A DNA stretch of 64,000 bases from G964291335 sp964291335 (GTDB lineage Bacteria > Chloroflexota > Dehalococcoidia > Lucifugimonadales > UBA3495). The position numbers were made by a program, and so were the translations under genes. Location: the NCBI GenBank assembly GCA_964291335.2, contig OZ219748.1:2232001-2296000 (forward strand). Reading direction: 5' to 3'. The notes beneath the pieces were generated by a model that saw only the letters and a list, made by a program, of their open reading frames with translations, had not been told where the DNA came from and searched no databases. Shown one piece after another: positions 49,217 through 57,134 of the stretch (positions are counted from its first letter, which is position 1; every line of letters starts with the position of its first letter).

Positions 49217-51153
49217 CTACCGCCGCCGGTACAGATACACCCCGCCGGCAATGGCCGCTGCCACCAGCAGCGCAATTATTCCCCACAGCAGCCAGTTGAC
49301 GCCGCCCGGTTCTGCCGGCAGGGCTGGCGGAGTTGGCGGTATGGCTGTCGCCGTCGGGGGCGGTACTGGCGTGGCCGTGGGTTCCACCGCGGCCAGGGCC
49401 GGGGCTGGCGCAGCGGTTGGCGGGGTAGTCGGCGCCGGGCGCACCAGCTCCAGGGAACTGGCCGGCAGCAGGGGGGTGGCCGTCGGCGCCGCCGTGGCCG
49501 TCGCCGTTGGCCGGCTGGTGGGTATCGCCGTAGCCGCCGCCGCTGTCGCCCTGGTCAGCGGGGTTGCCGTCGGCGCGAGGGTTGCCGTCGGCATCGGCGT
49601 GAAAGTAGGCATTGCCCGCCGTGTCGCCGTCGGTGTCCGCAGCAGCGTTTCCGCCGGCAGCATGGTTGCCGTCGGCGTGAAGGTGGGCAGCGCCGGCACC
49701 GTTGCGGTGGGCGTCGGCATTGCCGCTGTGGTCGTGGCGGTTGCTGTGGGTGTGTTGGTCGGCAGCGCCGGCGCGGCGGTGGCCGTCGGCGTGCTGGTTG
49801 CCGCTGCCGCTACCCGGCGGGTTGGCGTCGGGGTAGGTGGCTCCGCCGCCCAGTGTCGAAAGCCCTGAACCACTATGGGGGGCGGCGTATTGGTTGGCGG
49901 CGGCGTGGGCGTGGGGGTGCTGGTAGGTATCGGTGTAGGTGTATCGGTAGAGGTGTTGGTGGGCGTAGGTGTATCGGTCGGCGTCGGGGTGGGTGTATCG
50001 GTTGGCGTATTGGTGGGCGTGGGCGTATCGGTTGGCGTATTGGTAGGCGTCGGTGTAGGTGTATCGGTAGGTATCGGCGTATCGGTAGGGGTATTGGTAG
50101 GCGTCGGGGTGGGTGTATCGGTGGGCGTGTTGGTAAGTATCGGCGTATCGGTAGGGGTATTGGTAGGCGTCGGGGTGGGTGTATCGGTAGGGGTATTGGT
50201 AGGCGTCGGGGTGGGTGTATCGGTAGGGGTGCTGGTAGGCGTCGGGGTGGGCGTATCGGTAGGGGTGCTGGTAGGCGTCGGGGTGGGTGTATCGGTTGGC
50301 GTACTGGTAGGCGTGGGCGTGTCAGTAGGGGTGCTGGTAGGCGTCGGGGTGGGTGTATCGGTTGGCGTATTGGTGGGCGTGGGCGTGTCAGTTGGGGTGC
50401 TGGTAGGCGTCGGGGTGGGTGTATCGGTAGGGGTGCTGGTTGGTGTGGGCGTATCCGTTGGCGTATTGGTCGGCGTCGGGGTGTTGGTAGGGGTACTGGT
50501 GGGCGTGGGCGTGGGGCCGTCATCGTCCACTATGGTTACGGTGAGCGTACCTGCCTGCCAGGAAGGGTCGTAGATGTCAATGAGGGGATTATTATTCGAC
50601 CAGACCCGGGCAGTTATTATGACGGTTTCGTCCTCCTCGTCGCGCGTATCGCCAATGATTACAAGCGTCTGGGCGGAAATCTGGTTAGTACCTGCTACTA
50701 AAGTAACCGAGTTCGTCAAACAAGCGTCCGTTGGTGCACGGCAGCGGAAAAGGTCGCCGCTAATCACTGCTGACCCGCTATACGTAAGCACGATCAAAAG
50801 ATCGCCGGTCGGAGCATTCTCGCTCAGGGTGACGGTGATAGAGATCCTGGTAAAGCCCGAATCGCCTTCGGTTATCCTCGTGTTGGTAGTTGACAGGGTG
50901 ATGGTTTTGGTCGGGGCTGGTGTATTGGTTGGCGTATTGCCCTGGGCTTGCAGGGGTGGGGGCGCTGCGGCCGAGGGCAGTAGCAGCAGCAGGACGCCGG
51001 CCAGCAGCAGGACGGCCGCCAGGGGCCGGCTCAGCCAGGGAAGCGGTTCAGCAGCGGCGGAAAGCCGGCGCTTCCTTCCCCGTCCGGAACTCGGGGGGGG
51101 GGGGGGGGGGTAATCATTCCGGGGCCGGGGCGGTAGCCGCCTCTATCTGTCAT
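49217..51153 (-). CDS. Calx-beta / TPT-repeat cell-surface protein, frame interrupted at an 18-base homopolymer
   Basis: Parts in order: ATG at 51153 with GAGG 6 nt upstream; a short N-terminus running into C18 (51093-51110); a basic stretch and signal peptide (RPLAAVLLLAGVLLLLLPSA); a Calx-beta domain (TEGDSGFTRISITVTL, then DEEDETVIITARV and TVTIVDDDG); a TPTPT stalk of ~200 residues; a degenerate TPTAT stalk; PAEPGGVNWLL, a transmembrane helix and YRRR at the C-terminus. With 18 C the ATG frame stops after about 40 codons; 19 or 16 C would join it to the signal-peptide frame (645 residues with 19). No ATG, GTG or TTG precedes the signal peptide in its own frame; the first is TTG at 50797, inside the Calx-beta domain. 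Likely a phase-variable surface protein, or else a homopolymer assembly error. Confidence 0.75.
49900..50515 (-). repeat. TPTPT-encoding low-complexity tandem repeat
   Basis: About 600 bp of imperfect short repeats encoding TPTPTSTPTD/TPTNTPTD units, with higher-order blocks of about 30-60 bp. It forms the extended stalk of the surface protein and is prone to slippage in multiples of three. Confidence 0.9.
51093..51110 (-). repeat. Homopolymer tract C18 (G18 on plus) inside the surface-protein 5' end
   Basis: Eighteen consecutive G on the plus strand, by far the longest homopolymer noticed in the window. It lies 41 nt after the A of the start codon and before the signal peptide, so single-base length changes switch the reading frame. 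Confidence 0.95.
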
Positions 51154-51543
51154 AGCTTACCTCGTCAGGTTGCCGGTTTGGTTGGGGCAGCCCTTGCCGT
51201 CCGGGAAGCTGCGGCTGCGACTATGGATTTTAGCAGAGAAGTTCCGGCGGGGGAATACCTTGCGGCCTGGGCCTTGACCTGCTCCGGCTGGTGGAGATAG
51301 TGCGTTCCCGGGACGAAGTGGTAATGGCATTGACCACAGGGCAGGTCTGCTGGCCACGGGAACGGCCGTATTTGAGCCGCTGGTTGGAGCCGCAGCGGGG
51401 CGTTGCATTCCGTCCCGGTATGCTCCGGGTTAGGCCGTGGCGCTGCCTCCCGGCTGTCCGGTTTCCTTGCTGACCCGGTTATACACTTATACCAACGTAT
51501 GCCAGGAATACCCCTCTTTCTCTTTCGCCGGCCGGTTGCCGGC
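51154..51543. other. Region upstream of the surface protein
   Basis: 390 bp between the surface-protein start and the LLM oxidoreductase stop. A minus-strand TAAAAT at 51227-51232 about 75 nt before the ATG is a possible -10, with a poor -35 (TTCCCC). No convincing ORF. Confidence 0.4.
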
Positions 51544-52482
51544 CTATTGAAAGTACGGAATGATTTCCGAAGCGATGGTTTCGATATGCCGTACCCGTTC
51601 TTCCGGCGGGCAGGCTGCGCTGAAAATAATGTGGCGGGCTCCGGCCTCGATATATTCCTGCAGCCGTTCCCGGCACTGCTCCGGCGGCCCCAGCAGGCAG
51701 TAGCGGCGGACAATGTTCAGAAAGTCGCCGCCATACCGGTAACGGCCGCCCAGGGCAGTGGCCGCTGCCTCCGCCGCCTCTTGCTCGGTAGGGTAAACGG
51801 CAATGTAAGGAAAAAACCCCCACTGGAAGTTTTCCAGCCCCCGGTTCGCTTCCCGGGCGAACCGGGTAATCTCTGCCACGCTGTCCCGATACCGCCGGGG
51901 GCTGTAAAAATAGGGCAGCCAGCCGTCCCCATAGCGCACTGCCCGGCGCATAGCGGCCTCCCGCCGTCCCGCTACCCAAACCGGCGGGTGAGGCTGTTGA
52001 CTTGGCCGGGGGTTAATGGCGGCCTCTGCCAACTGGAAATGCCGGCCAGAGTAAGATACGCTCGGCTCGCTCCACAGCCGGCGCAGCGCTTCCAGGCATT
52101 CGTTGGTGCGCCGGCCCCGCTGCCGCACATCCAGCCCGGCCGCCCGGAACTCCTCCGGAAACTCGCCGCCCACGCCCACCCCCAAAGTCAGGCGGCCGCC
52201 GGAGGCCAAATCCAGGGTCGCCGTAAACCGGGCCAGGGTAAGCGGGTGGTAAAAGGGGGTGAGCAATACGGAAGAAAGGAGGCGAATCTTCTCGGTAGCT
52301 CCGGCGGCCACGGCCAGCAGCGGCAATGCGGCGTGGGTTGGGCCGGGCGGGCTGCCCCGCATGAAATGCTCCCCGGCAGCCAGGTACTCGAAGCCCAGCC
52401 CCTCCAGCCAGCGCCCCTCCGCGGCAATCTCCGCCGCCCCCAGCACCACACTGGCCCCAAAATGCAGCTTCGCCCGGCTCAT
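51544..52482 (-). CDS. LLM-class flavin/F420-dependent oxidoreductase
   Basis: About 312 residues of the bacterial luciferase-like (beta/alpha)8 family. FGASVVLGAAEIAAEGRWLEGLGFEYL, LPLLAVAAGATEKIRLLSSVL, HPLTLARFTATLDLASGGRLTLGVGVGGEFPEEF and PPVWVAGRREAAMRRAVRYGDGWLP are typical; the last two blocks are common in F420-dependent members. ATG at 52482 (MSRAKLHFG) is chosen; the TTG at 52503 follows GGAGAAGG less well. Cofactor (FMN or F420) and substrate are not determinable here. Confidence 0.88.
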   Translation of the reverse strand: MSRAKLHFGASVVLGAAEIAAEGRWLEGLGFEYLAAGEHFMRGSPPGPTHAALPLLAVAAGATEKIRLLSSVLLTPFYHPLTLARFTATLDLASGGRLTLGVGVGGEFPEEFRAAGLDVRQRGRRTNECLEALRRLWSEPSVSYSGRHFQLAEAAINPRPSQQPHPPVWVAGRREAAMRRAVRYGDGWLPYFYSPRRYRDSVAEITRFAREANRGLENFQWGFFPYIAVYPTEQEAAEAAATALGGRYRYGGDFLNIVRRYCLLGPPEQCRERLQEYIEAGARHIIFSAACPPEERVRHIETIASEIIPYFQ

Positions 52483-52748
52483 CTGGTCAGCGTCCTTCTC
52501 CAATATGCTTCAGCCCGGTCCTGGCAGGGCCATTATATACCAGGATGAACCGCCGGAAACCCCTTCAGGCAATGGCGCCGCCGGGCCGGTTCCCCCCCAT
52601 GGCCCGCTGCCGGAACCGTGCCAGCTTCGCCGGGCGCCCGGCCAACCGGGCCGCCTTTCCCGCCGGTTTTGTATTACAATAGAGTAGAGGCTCTTTTTCA
52701 GGTTCGCCCAGCTTCCCCCGGAGTCAGCGGAAACCGGAGGGTTTGATT

Positions 52749-53702
52749 ATGACCGTGCTGGTAACCGGCGCTACCGGCTTTCTGGGCCGGCAAGTGGTGC
52801 AAAAACTCCTGGAGCATAATTACCAGGTTCGCTGCCTGGTGCGCAGCCCGGGCAAAGAAAGGCTTTTGCCTTCCGGCGAAGTGGATGTTTATTACGGCGA
52901 TTTAAGCAATGCCGATGCGCTGACCAGCGCCTGCCGGGGCGTAGAGCAGGTAATTCACCTCGTAGCCATAATCCGCCAGTCCGGAGAGACCGACTTCGAC
53001 ACGGTGAACCGTCAAGGGGTGGCCGATATGGTCGCTGCCGCCGGCGCCGGCGGCAGCGTGCGTCAATTCGTCCAGGTCAGCGCAGTGGGCGCGGCCAACA
53101 ACCCGGCATATCCCTACCTTTACAGCAAATACCAGGGCGAGCAGGCAGTCATCAACAGCGGCCTTCCCTACACCATTCTGCGCCCGTCCATAATATTCGG
53201 CAAGGGCGATGAATTCCTGAACGCCCTGGCCGCCCTGGCCCGGTTGTTCCCCCTGACGCCAGTCGTGGGCAACGGACGAAACCGCTTGCAGCCCATCCAT
53301 GTGGCAGATGTGGCCCAGTGCGTTACCCTTTCCCTGAGCCGCCAGGATTTGCAGGGCCGCATCCTGGAAATTGGCGGCCCGGCCCAGGTGAGCTACAACG
53401 AGATTGTTGACCAGGTAACCAGGACGATTGGCAAGCGTCGCCTGAAGGTTCATCTACCCTACTGGATGATGCTGCTGAACGTGGCGCTTATGCAGCGGCT
53501 GCTCCCCAGACCCCCGATAACTACGGATATGCTGCGCATGCTGCGCATACGGAATGTGGCGGAACGGGGACTGGTGGAAGAAACCTTTGGCTTTACGCCC
53601 AGGCCGCTGCAAGGTAACATTGACTACGTTAAATCCATATCCTTCAGCGACGCCTTGAAAATGAACCTGGGCGTTACCCCTCCCCATGTCAGAGACCACT
53701 GA
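52749..53702 (+). CDS. NAD(P)-binding epimerase-like protein (NDUFA9/atypical SDR)
   Basis: About 317 residues. TVLVTGATGFLGRQVVQKLLEHN is the Rossmann nucleotide loop; YGDLSNADALTSACRGVEQVIHLVA, SAVGAANNPAYPYLYSKYQGEQAV (YxxxK region) and LRPSIIFGKGDEFLN follow. It resembles complex-I NDUFA9-like and related atypical short-chain dehydrogenases, often involved in quinone or lipid metabolism. ATG at 52749 lies 8 nt after GGAGG; the TTG at 52743 is too close. It overlaps the folC start by 17 nt. Confidence 0.85.
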   Translation: MTVLVTGATGFLGRQVVQKLLEHNYQVRCLVRSPGKERLLPSGEVDVYYGDLSNADALTSACRGVEQVIHLVAIIRQSGETDFDTVNRQGVADMVAAAGAGGSVRQFVQVSAVGAANNPAYPYLYSKYQGEQAVINSGLPYTILRPSIIFGKGDEFLNALAALARLFPLTPVVGNGRNRLQPIHVADVAQCVTLSLSRQDLQGRILEIGGPAQVSYNEIVDQVTRTIGKRRLKVHLPYWMMLLNVALMQRLLPRPPITTDMLRMLRIRNVAERGLVEETFGFTPRPLQGNIDYVKSISFSDALKMNLGVTPPHVRDH

Positions 53703-55113
53703 TTCGACCACCGAAACGAACCGGCGCAGGCAGGCGATGGATTACCCGCAAGCCGTTAGCTACTTGCTGAACCTGGTTGACCACGAGCGGCAAGCGCCAG
53801 CCCTGCCCCGCCAGAAGCGTATTTACGACCTGGGCCGGATGGCCGCCTTCCTGGAACTGCTGGGAAACCCCCATTGCCAAACCCCCACGATTCACGTGGC
53901 CGGCACCAAGGGCAAGGGCAGCGTCGCCGCAATGGTTGACTCGGTATTGACCGCCGCCGGCTACCGCACCGGTTTCTATTCCTCGCCCCACCTGCATACC
54001 TTTCGGGAACGGATCAGGCGGCAGGGGCAGCCCATACCGGAGGAGCAGTTCGCCGCGCTGGTAGCGCGGTTGGCGCCAGCCTCCCGGCAGCTGGCGGCAG
54101 CCACCAACCAGGGGCCGGTTTCCCTCTTCGAGTTCATGACCGGCATGGCTTTCCAGGCTTTCTGCCAGGCCGGCTGCGACTTTCAGACTATTGAAGTCGG
54201 CTTGGGCGGGCGGCTGGATGCCACCAATGTCGTTGCCCCCGATGTATGTGCGATAACCTCAATCAGTCTGGACCATATGGCGGTTCTGGGCGATACCATC
54301 GCCGAAATCGCGGCGGAAAAAGCGGGAATTATCAAACCGGGCGCGCCGGTAGTAATTGCCCCCCAGAATGCGGCGGCGCTTCCCGTAATTCTGGCGGCCT
54401 GCCGGGAACGGGGGGCCGCGCCGGTTCAGGTGGGCGTTGACCTGACCTGGCAGCCCGGCCAGGCAGACCTGACCGGGCAAAGCTTTACGGTAACGTCGCG
54501 CCGGGCCGAATACCGGCTATGGCTGCCCCTCCTGGGTCAGCACCAACTGGAAAACGCCGCTGCCGCCCTTGCCGTCATTGAGACGCTGCAAGAACAGGGG
54601 CGTTCCATCCCGCCGGCGGCAATCGCCAACGGTTTCGCCAGGGTATCCTGGCCCGGCCGCCTGGAGGTATTGTCCCGGGCCCCCATTGTGGCAGCCGATG
54701 GAGCGCACAATGTATATTCAATGGCAGCTCTCATCCGGTCATTGCCCCTTTACTTCGGTCAGCGGCGCCCGATTATTATCGCCGGCTTCTCCCGGGACAA
54801 GCTGGTTGACGGCATGCTGCAACTACTGGCGGAAACCGACGCTCCGGTCATTGCCACCCGCTCCCGCCATCCGCGCTCCCTGGCGCCTTCCGAGGTGGCC
54901 CGGCAGCTGCGCGATTCCGGCGCAAGCCGGGTTCTGACCGCCGATACGGTCGCCGAAGCCTGGTCGCTGGCCCAGGCGGAAGCGTCCGCCAGCGACCTGA
55001 TTCTGGGAACCGGGTCGCTTTTTGTCGCAGCAGAGCTGCGGGAAACCCTCCTGGACATTGCACCCGAATTGTACCCGGACCTGGTTCCGCCCGACTTGCG
55101 CGAAACGGTTTAG
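53686..55113 (+). CDS. folC: Bifunctional folylpolyglutamate / dihydrofolate synthase
   Basis: 475 residues of the Mur ligase-like family. It adds glutamate to folates and/or dihydropteroate. IHVAGTKGKGSVAAMVDSVL is the P-loop, FYSSPHLHTFRERIR, FEFMTGMAFQAF, EVGLGGRLDATNVV, AITSISLDHMAVLGDTIAEIAAEKAGIIKPG (the metal/ATP motif) and the C-terminal ADGAHNVYSMAALI are diagnostic. ATG at 53686 overlaps the upstream gene; an ATG at 53737 (MDYPQAVSYL) better matches the family start. Confidence 0.94.
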   Translation: MSETTDSTTETNRRRQAMDYPQAVSYLLNLVDHERQAPALPRQKRIYDLGRMAAFLELLGNPHCQTPTIHVAGTKGKGSVAAMVDSVLTAAGYRTGFYSSPHLHTFRERIRRQGQPIPEEQFAALVARLAPASRQLAAATNQGPVSLFEFMTGMAFQAFCQAGCDFQTIEVGLGGRLDATNVVAPDVCAITSISLDHMAVLGDTIAEIAAEKAGIIKPGAPVVIAPQNAAALPVILAACRERGAAPVQVGVDLTWQPGQADLTGQSFTVTSRRAEYRLWLPLLGQHQLENAAAALAVIETLQEQGRSIPPAAIANGFARVSWPGRLEVLSRAPIVAADGAHNVYSMAALIRSLPLYFGQRRPIIIAGFSRDKLVDGMLQLLAETDAPVIATRSRHPRSLAPSEVARQLRDSGASRVLTADTVAEAWSLAQAEASASDLILGTGSLFVAAELRETLLDIAPELYPDLVPPDLRETV

Positions 55114-55153
55114 CCGCCGGAAGGAACCGGACGCCGGCACGAGGATGGCAGGC

Positions 55154-56398
55154 ATGGTGAAACGCAGGGTTGTCGTTACCGGAGTGGGCGCGATTACCCC
55201 CCTGGGGCAAACCGCTGAAGCCTTTTGGGGCCAACTGGCGGCCGGCGCCTCGGGGGTCGGCCCAATGACCCTGTGCGACCCGGCCGGTTACCCCTGCCGG
55301 ATTGCCGGCGAGGTTCGCGACTTTGCCCCGACCGATTATATTTCCCGCCGGGAAGCCCGGCGGATGGCCCGCTTTTCGCAGCTGGCGGTGGCCGCCGCCC
55401 TGACCGCGGTGGCCGCTGCCCGGTTGTCGTTAGCCCGGGAAGACCCCTACCGGGTGGGGGTTATCCTCGGCAACGGCAACGGCGGCTTCCCCACCCTGGA
55501 AGAAAATTGCCGCATCCTGGCCCGGCAGGGCGGTATGCGTATGTCCCCCTTCTTCTTCCCGATGGTGCTGCCCAACATGGCGGCGGCCAACGTGAGCCAC
55601 TACGTGGGCGCCAAAGGCTACAATTCAACGGCTACCACCGCCTGCGCCGCCGCTAACCAGGCCGTGGGCGAGGCTTTGGCGCTAATCCGCAGCGGGGTGG
55701 CCGACGTAATCCTGACCGGCGGCGCCGAGGCCGGCATCAGCCAGCTGGGGCTGGCCGGCTTTGCCGTTATGCGGGCCCTCTCCACCCGCAACGATGAACC
55801 GCAGCGAGCCAGCCGCCCCTTCGACGCCCGGCGGGACGGGTTTGTCCCGGCGGAAGGTTCAGCGGTACTGGTCGCCGAGTCGCTGGAACACGCCCGGCGC
55901 CGGGATGCCCCCATTCTGGCAGAGTTGACCGGGTTCGGCTGCACTGCCGACGCCGGCCACCTGGTGCAGCCTGAAGAGTCGGGCAGCAGCGCCGCCGAAG
56001 CTATGCGGCGGGCCCTGGCCGACGCCGGCATCACTCCGGAGCAAGTGGATTATATCAACGCCCACGGCACTTCTACCCCCCTGAACGACGCCGTCGAAAC
56101 GACCGCCATCAAGCGGTTGTTTGGCGACCGGGCCTACCGGATACCGATAAGCTCTACCAAGTCCATGATTGGCCACTCCCTGGGCGCAGCCGGCGCCCTG
56201 GAAGCCTCCGCCTGCATCAGTTCCATCAACCATAACTTGATACACCCCACCATAAACTACGAAACCCCGGATCCGGCCTGCGACCTGGATTACGTCCCCA
56301 ACGTGGCGCGGCGGCAGCAGGTGCGGGTCGTTCTCTCTAACGCCTTTGGCTTCGGCGGGCAGAACGCCTGCCTGGTGTTTCGCAAGTTTGAGGAGTAG
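55154..56398 (+). CDS. Beta-ketoacyl-ACP synthase II (second copy)
   Basis: About 414 residues, FabF/KAS II family. RRVVVTGVGAITPLGQTAEAF, the nucleophile Cys in ATTACAAANQAVG, histidines in INAHGTSTPLNDAVET and SMIGHSLGAAGALE, and SNAFGFGGQNACLVF at the C-terminus. It is distinct from the 45.6-46.9 kb copy: the active-site context TACAAANQ differs from SSCSSGAD, so the two may serve different chain lengths or products. ATG at 55154 has GAGG 9 nt upstream. It follows folC by 40 nt. Confidence 0.9.
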   Translation: MVKRRVVVTGVGAITPLGQTAEAFWGQLAAGASGVGPMTLCDPAGYPCRIAGEVRDFAPTDYISRREARRMARFSQLAVAAALTAVAAARLSLAREDPYRVGVILGNGNGGFPTLEENCRILARQGGMRMSPFFFPMVLPNMAAANVSHYVGAKGYNSTATTACAAANQAVGEALALIRSGVADVILTGGAEAGISQLGLAGFAVMRALSTRNDEPQRASRPFDARRDGFVPAEGSAVLVAESLEHARRRDAPILAELTGFGCTADAGHLVQPEESGSSAAEAMRRALADAGITPEQVDYINAHGTSTPLNDAVETTAIKRLFGDRAYRIPISSTKSMIGHSLGAAGALEASACISSINHNLIHPTINYETPDPACDLDYVPNVARRQQVRVVLSNAFGFGGQNACLVFRKFEE

Positions 56399-56517
56399 CC
56401 GGCCCCGGCCCCAGCCGTTGCTGATGGCCGGTTTCAGCTTTGGCCGCTTTATTGCGAATATCAGCGTTGCTCCCGCCGGGAAGAACCCGGGCTGGGTCAG
56501 GTTTCAGCAGGAGCAAA

Positions 56518-56558
56518 AAAGGCTTTGGGGCGGGGTTTAACCCCGCCCCAAAGCCTTT
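56518..56558. terminator. Bidirectional terminator between fabF copy 2 and the SWIM gene
   Basis: Near-perfect 20-bp inverted repeat (AAAGGCTTTGGGGCGGGGTT and complement) with a single-base centre, A-run before and T-run after, so it can end transcripts from both convergent genes. Confidence 0.8.
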
Positions 56559-56590
56559 CCGGGGGAATACCCGGGAAAGGGGGTATGCCG

Positions 56591-56851
56591 TCAGCTTTCA
56601 ACGGTTTCAGTCGCCTTTTCCTGCTGGGCCAGCACGTCATCGAGAATTCGCTGCAAAGCCATCGTATGGCTGCAAACGCCCCGGGTAGTGAAAAACAGAC
56701 AGACGCAGTGCCATTGGCCGGCCTCAAACTGCACCTTGTAGGTGTTATGGTTGCCCTCAAAGGTGGCGTGGAAGCTATTTATCGAAACCCGCTCTCGTTC
56801 CTCGGCATACTTCTTGGCTTTGTCAATCTTCCCGATGAAGCTGGAATCCAT
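56591..56851 (-). CDS. Small SWIM-type zinc finger protein
   Basis: 86 residues. The sequence WHCVCLFFTTRGVCSHTMAL gives CxC...CxH, the SWIM zinc-binding pattern, preceded by VQFEAGQ. SWIM domains bind DNA or proteins in recombination and chromatin factors; a stand-alone 86-residue form is short. ATG at 56851 follows GGAGGCC (rc of ggcctcc). It is convergent with fabF copy 2. Function unknown. Confidence 0.8.
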   Translation of the reverse strand: MDSSFIGKIDKAKKYAEERERVSINSFHATFEGNHNTYKVQFEAGQWHCVCLFFTTRGVCSHTMALQRILDDVLAQQEKATETVES

Positions 56852-57041
56852 TCAGGCCTCCTTCAAGCCAGGTTAAGGACCGACCCGGCGGTTGCGCGCT
56901 TGCCAAGCCTTCCACCAACTGAAATTGTAAGGTTCCGTTAACACCCGGTCAAGGGAAAGTTCAAGGCCTTTTGCAAGGTATCGCGGGGCCGGTTCCCGGT
57001 TCCCCGGCGTTCTGCCGGCCCGTCCGCCCCGCCTCGCTGAA

Positions 57042-57071
57042 TTGACGCTTGCTTTATCCCTGGCATAAAAT
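57042..57071 (+). promoter_or_regulatory. Promoter of alaS
   Basis: TTGACG (57042-57047), 18-nt spacer, TAAAAT (57066-57071), giving a leader of about 55 nt. No T-box motif is seen in it. Confidence 0.6.
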
Positions 57072-57134
57072 CCTGATACTTAAACCAGGGCCGGCGGCCC
57101 GGATTCTCTTGTTTGCAGCAGGTGAACCGCATTG

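Noticed and set aside
49900..50515. CRISPR-like array
   Set aside because: The repeat units are coding TPT motifs with no unique spacers of constant length and no cas genes nearby.
49875..50573. Long plus-strand ORF of VGVGVSVGVLVGV repeats and other overlapping frames across the TPT region
   Set aside because: It is the antisense of the TPTPT-coding repeat; all frames stay open because the repeat contains no stop codons. The minus frame alone connects to a signal peptide, Calx-beta domain and anchor.
45627..56398. Fatty-acid synthesis gene cluster around the two fabF copies
   Set aside because: The copies are 8 kb apart on opposite strands with unrelated neighbours and no acpP, fabD, fabG or fabH nearby.
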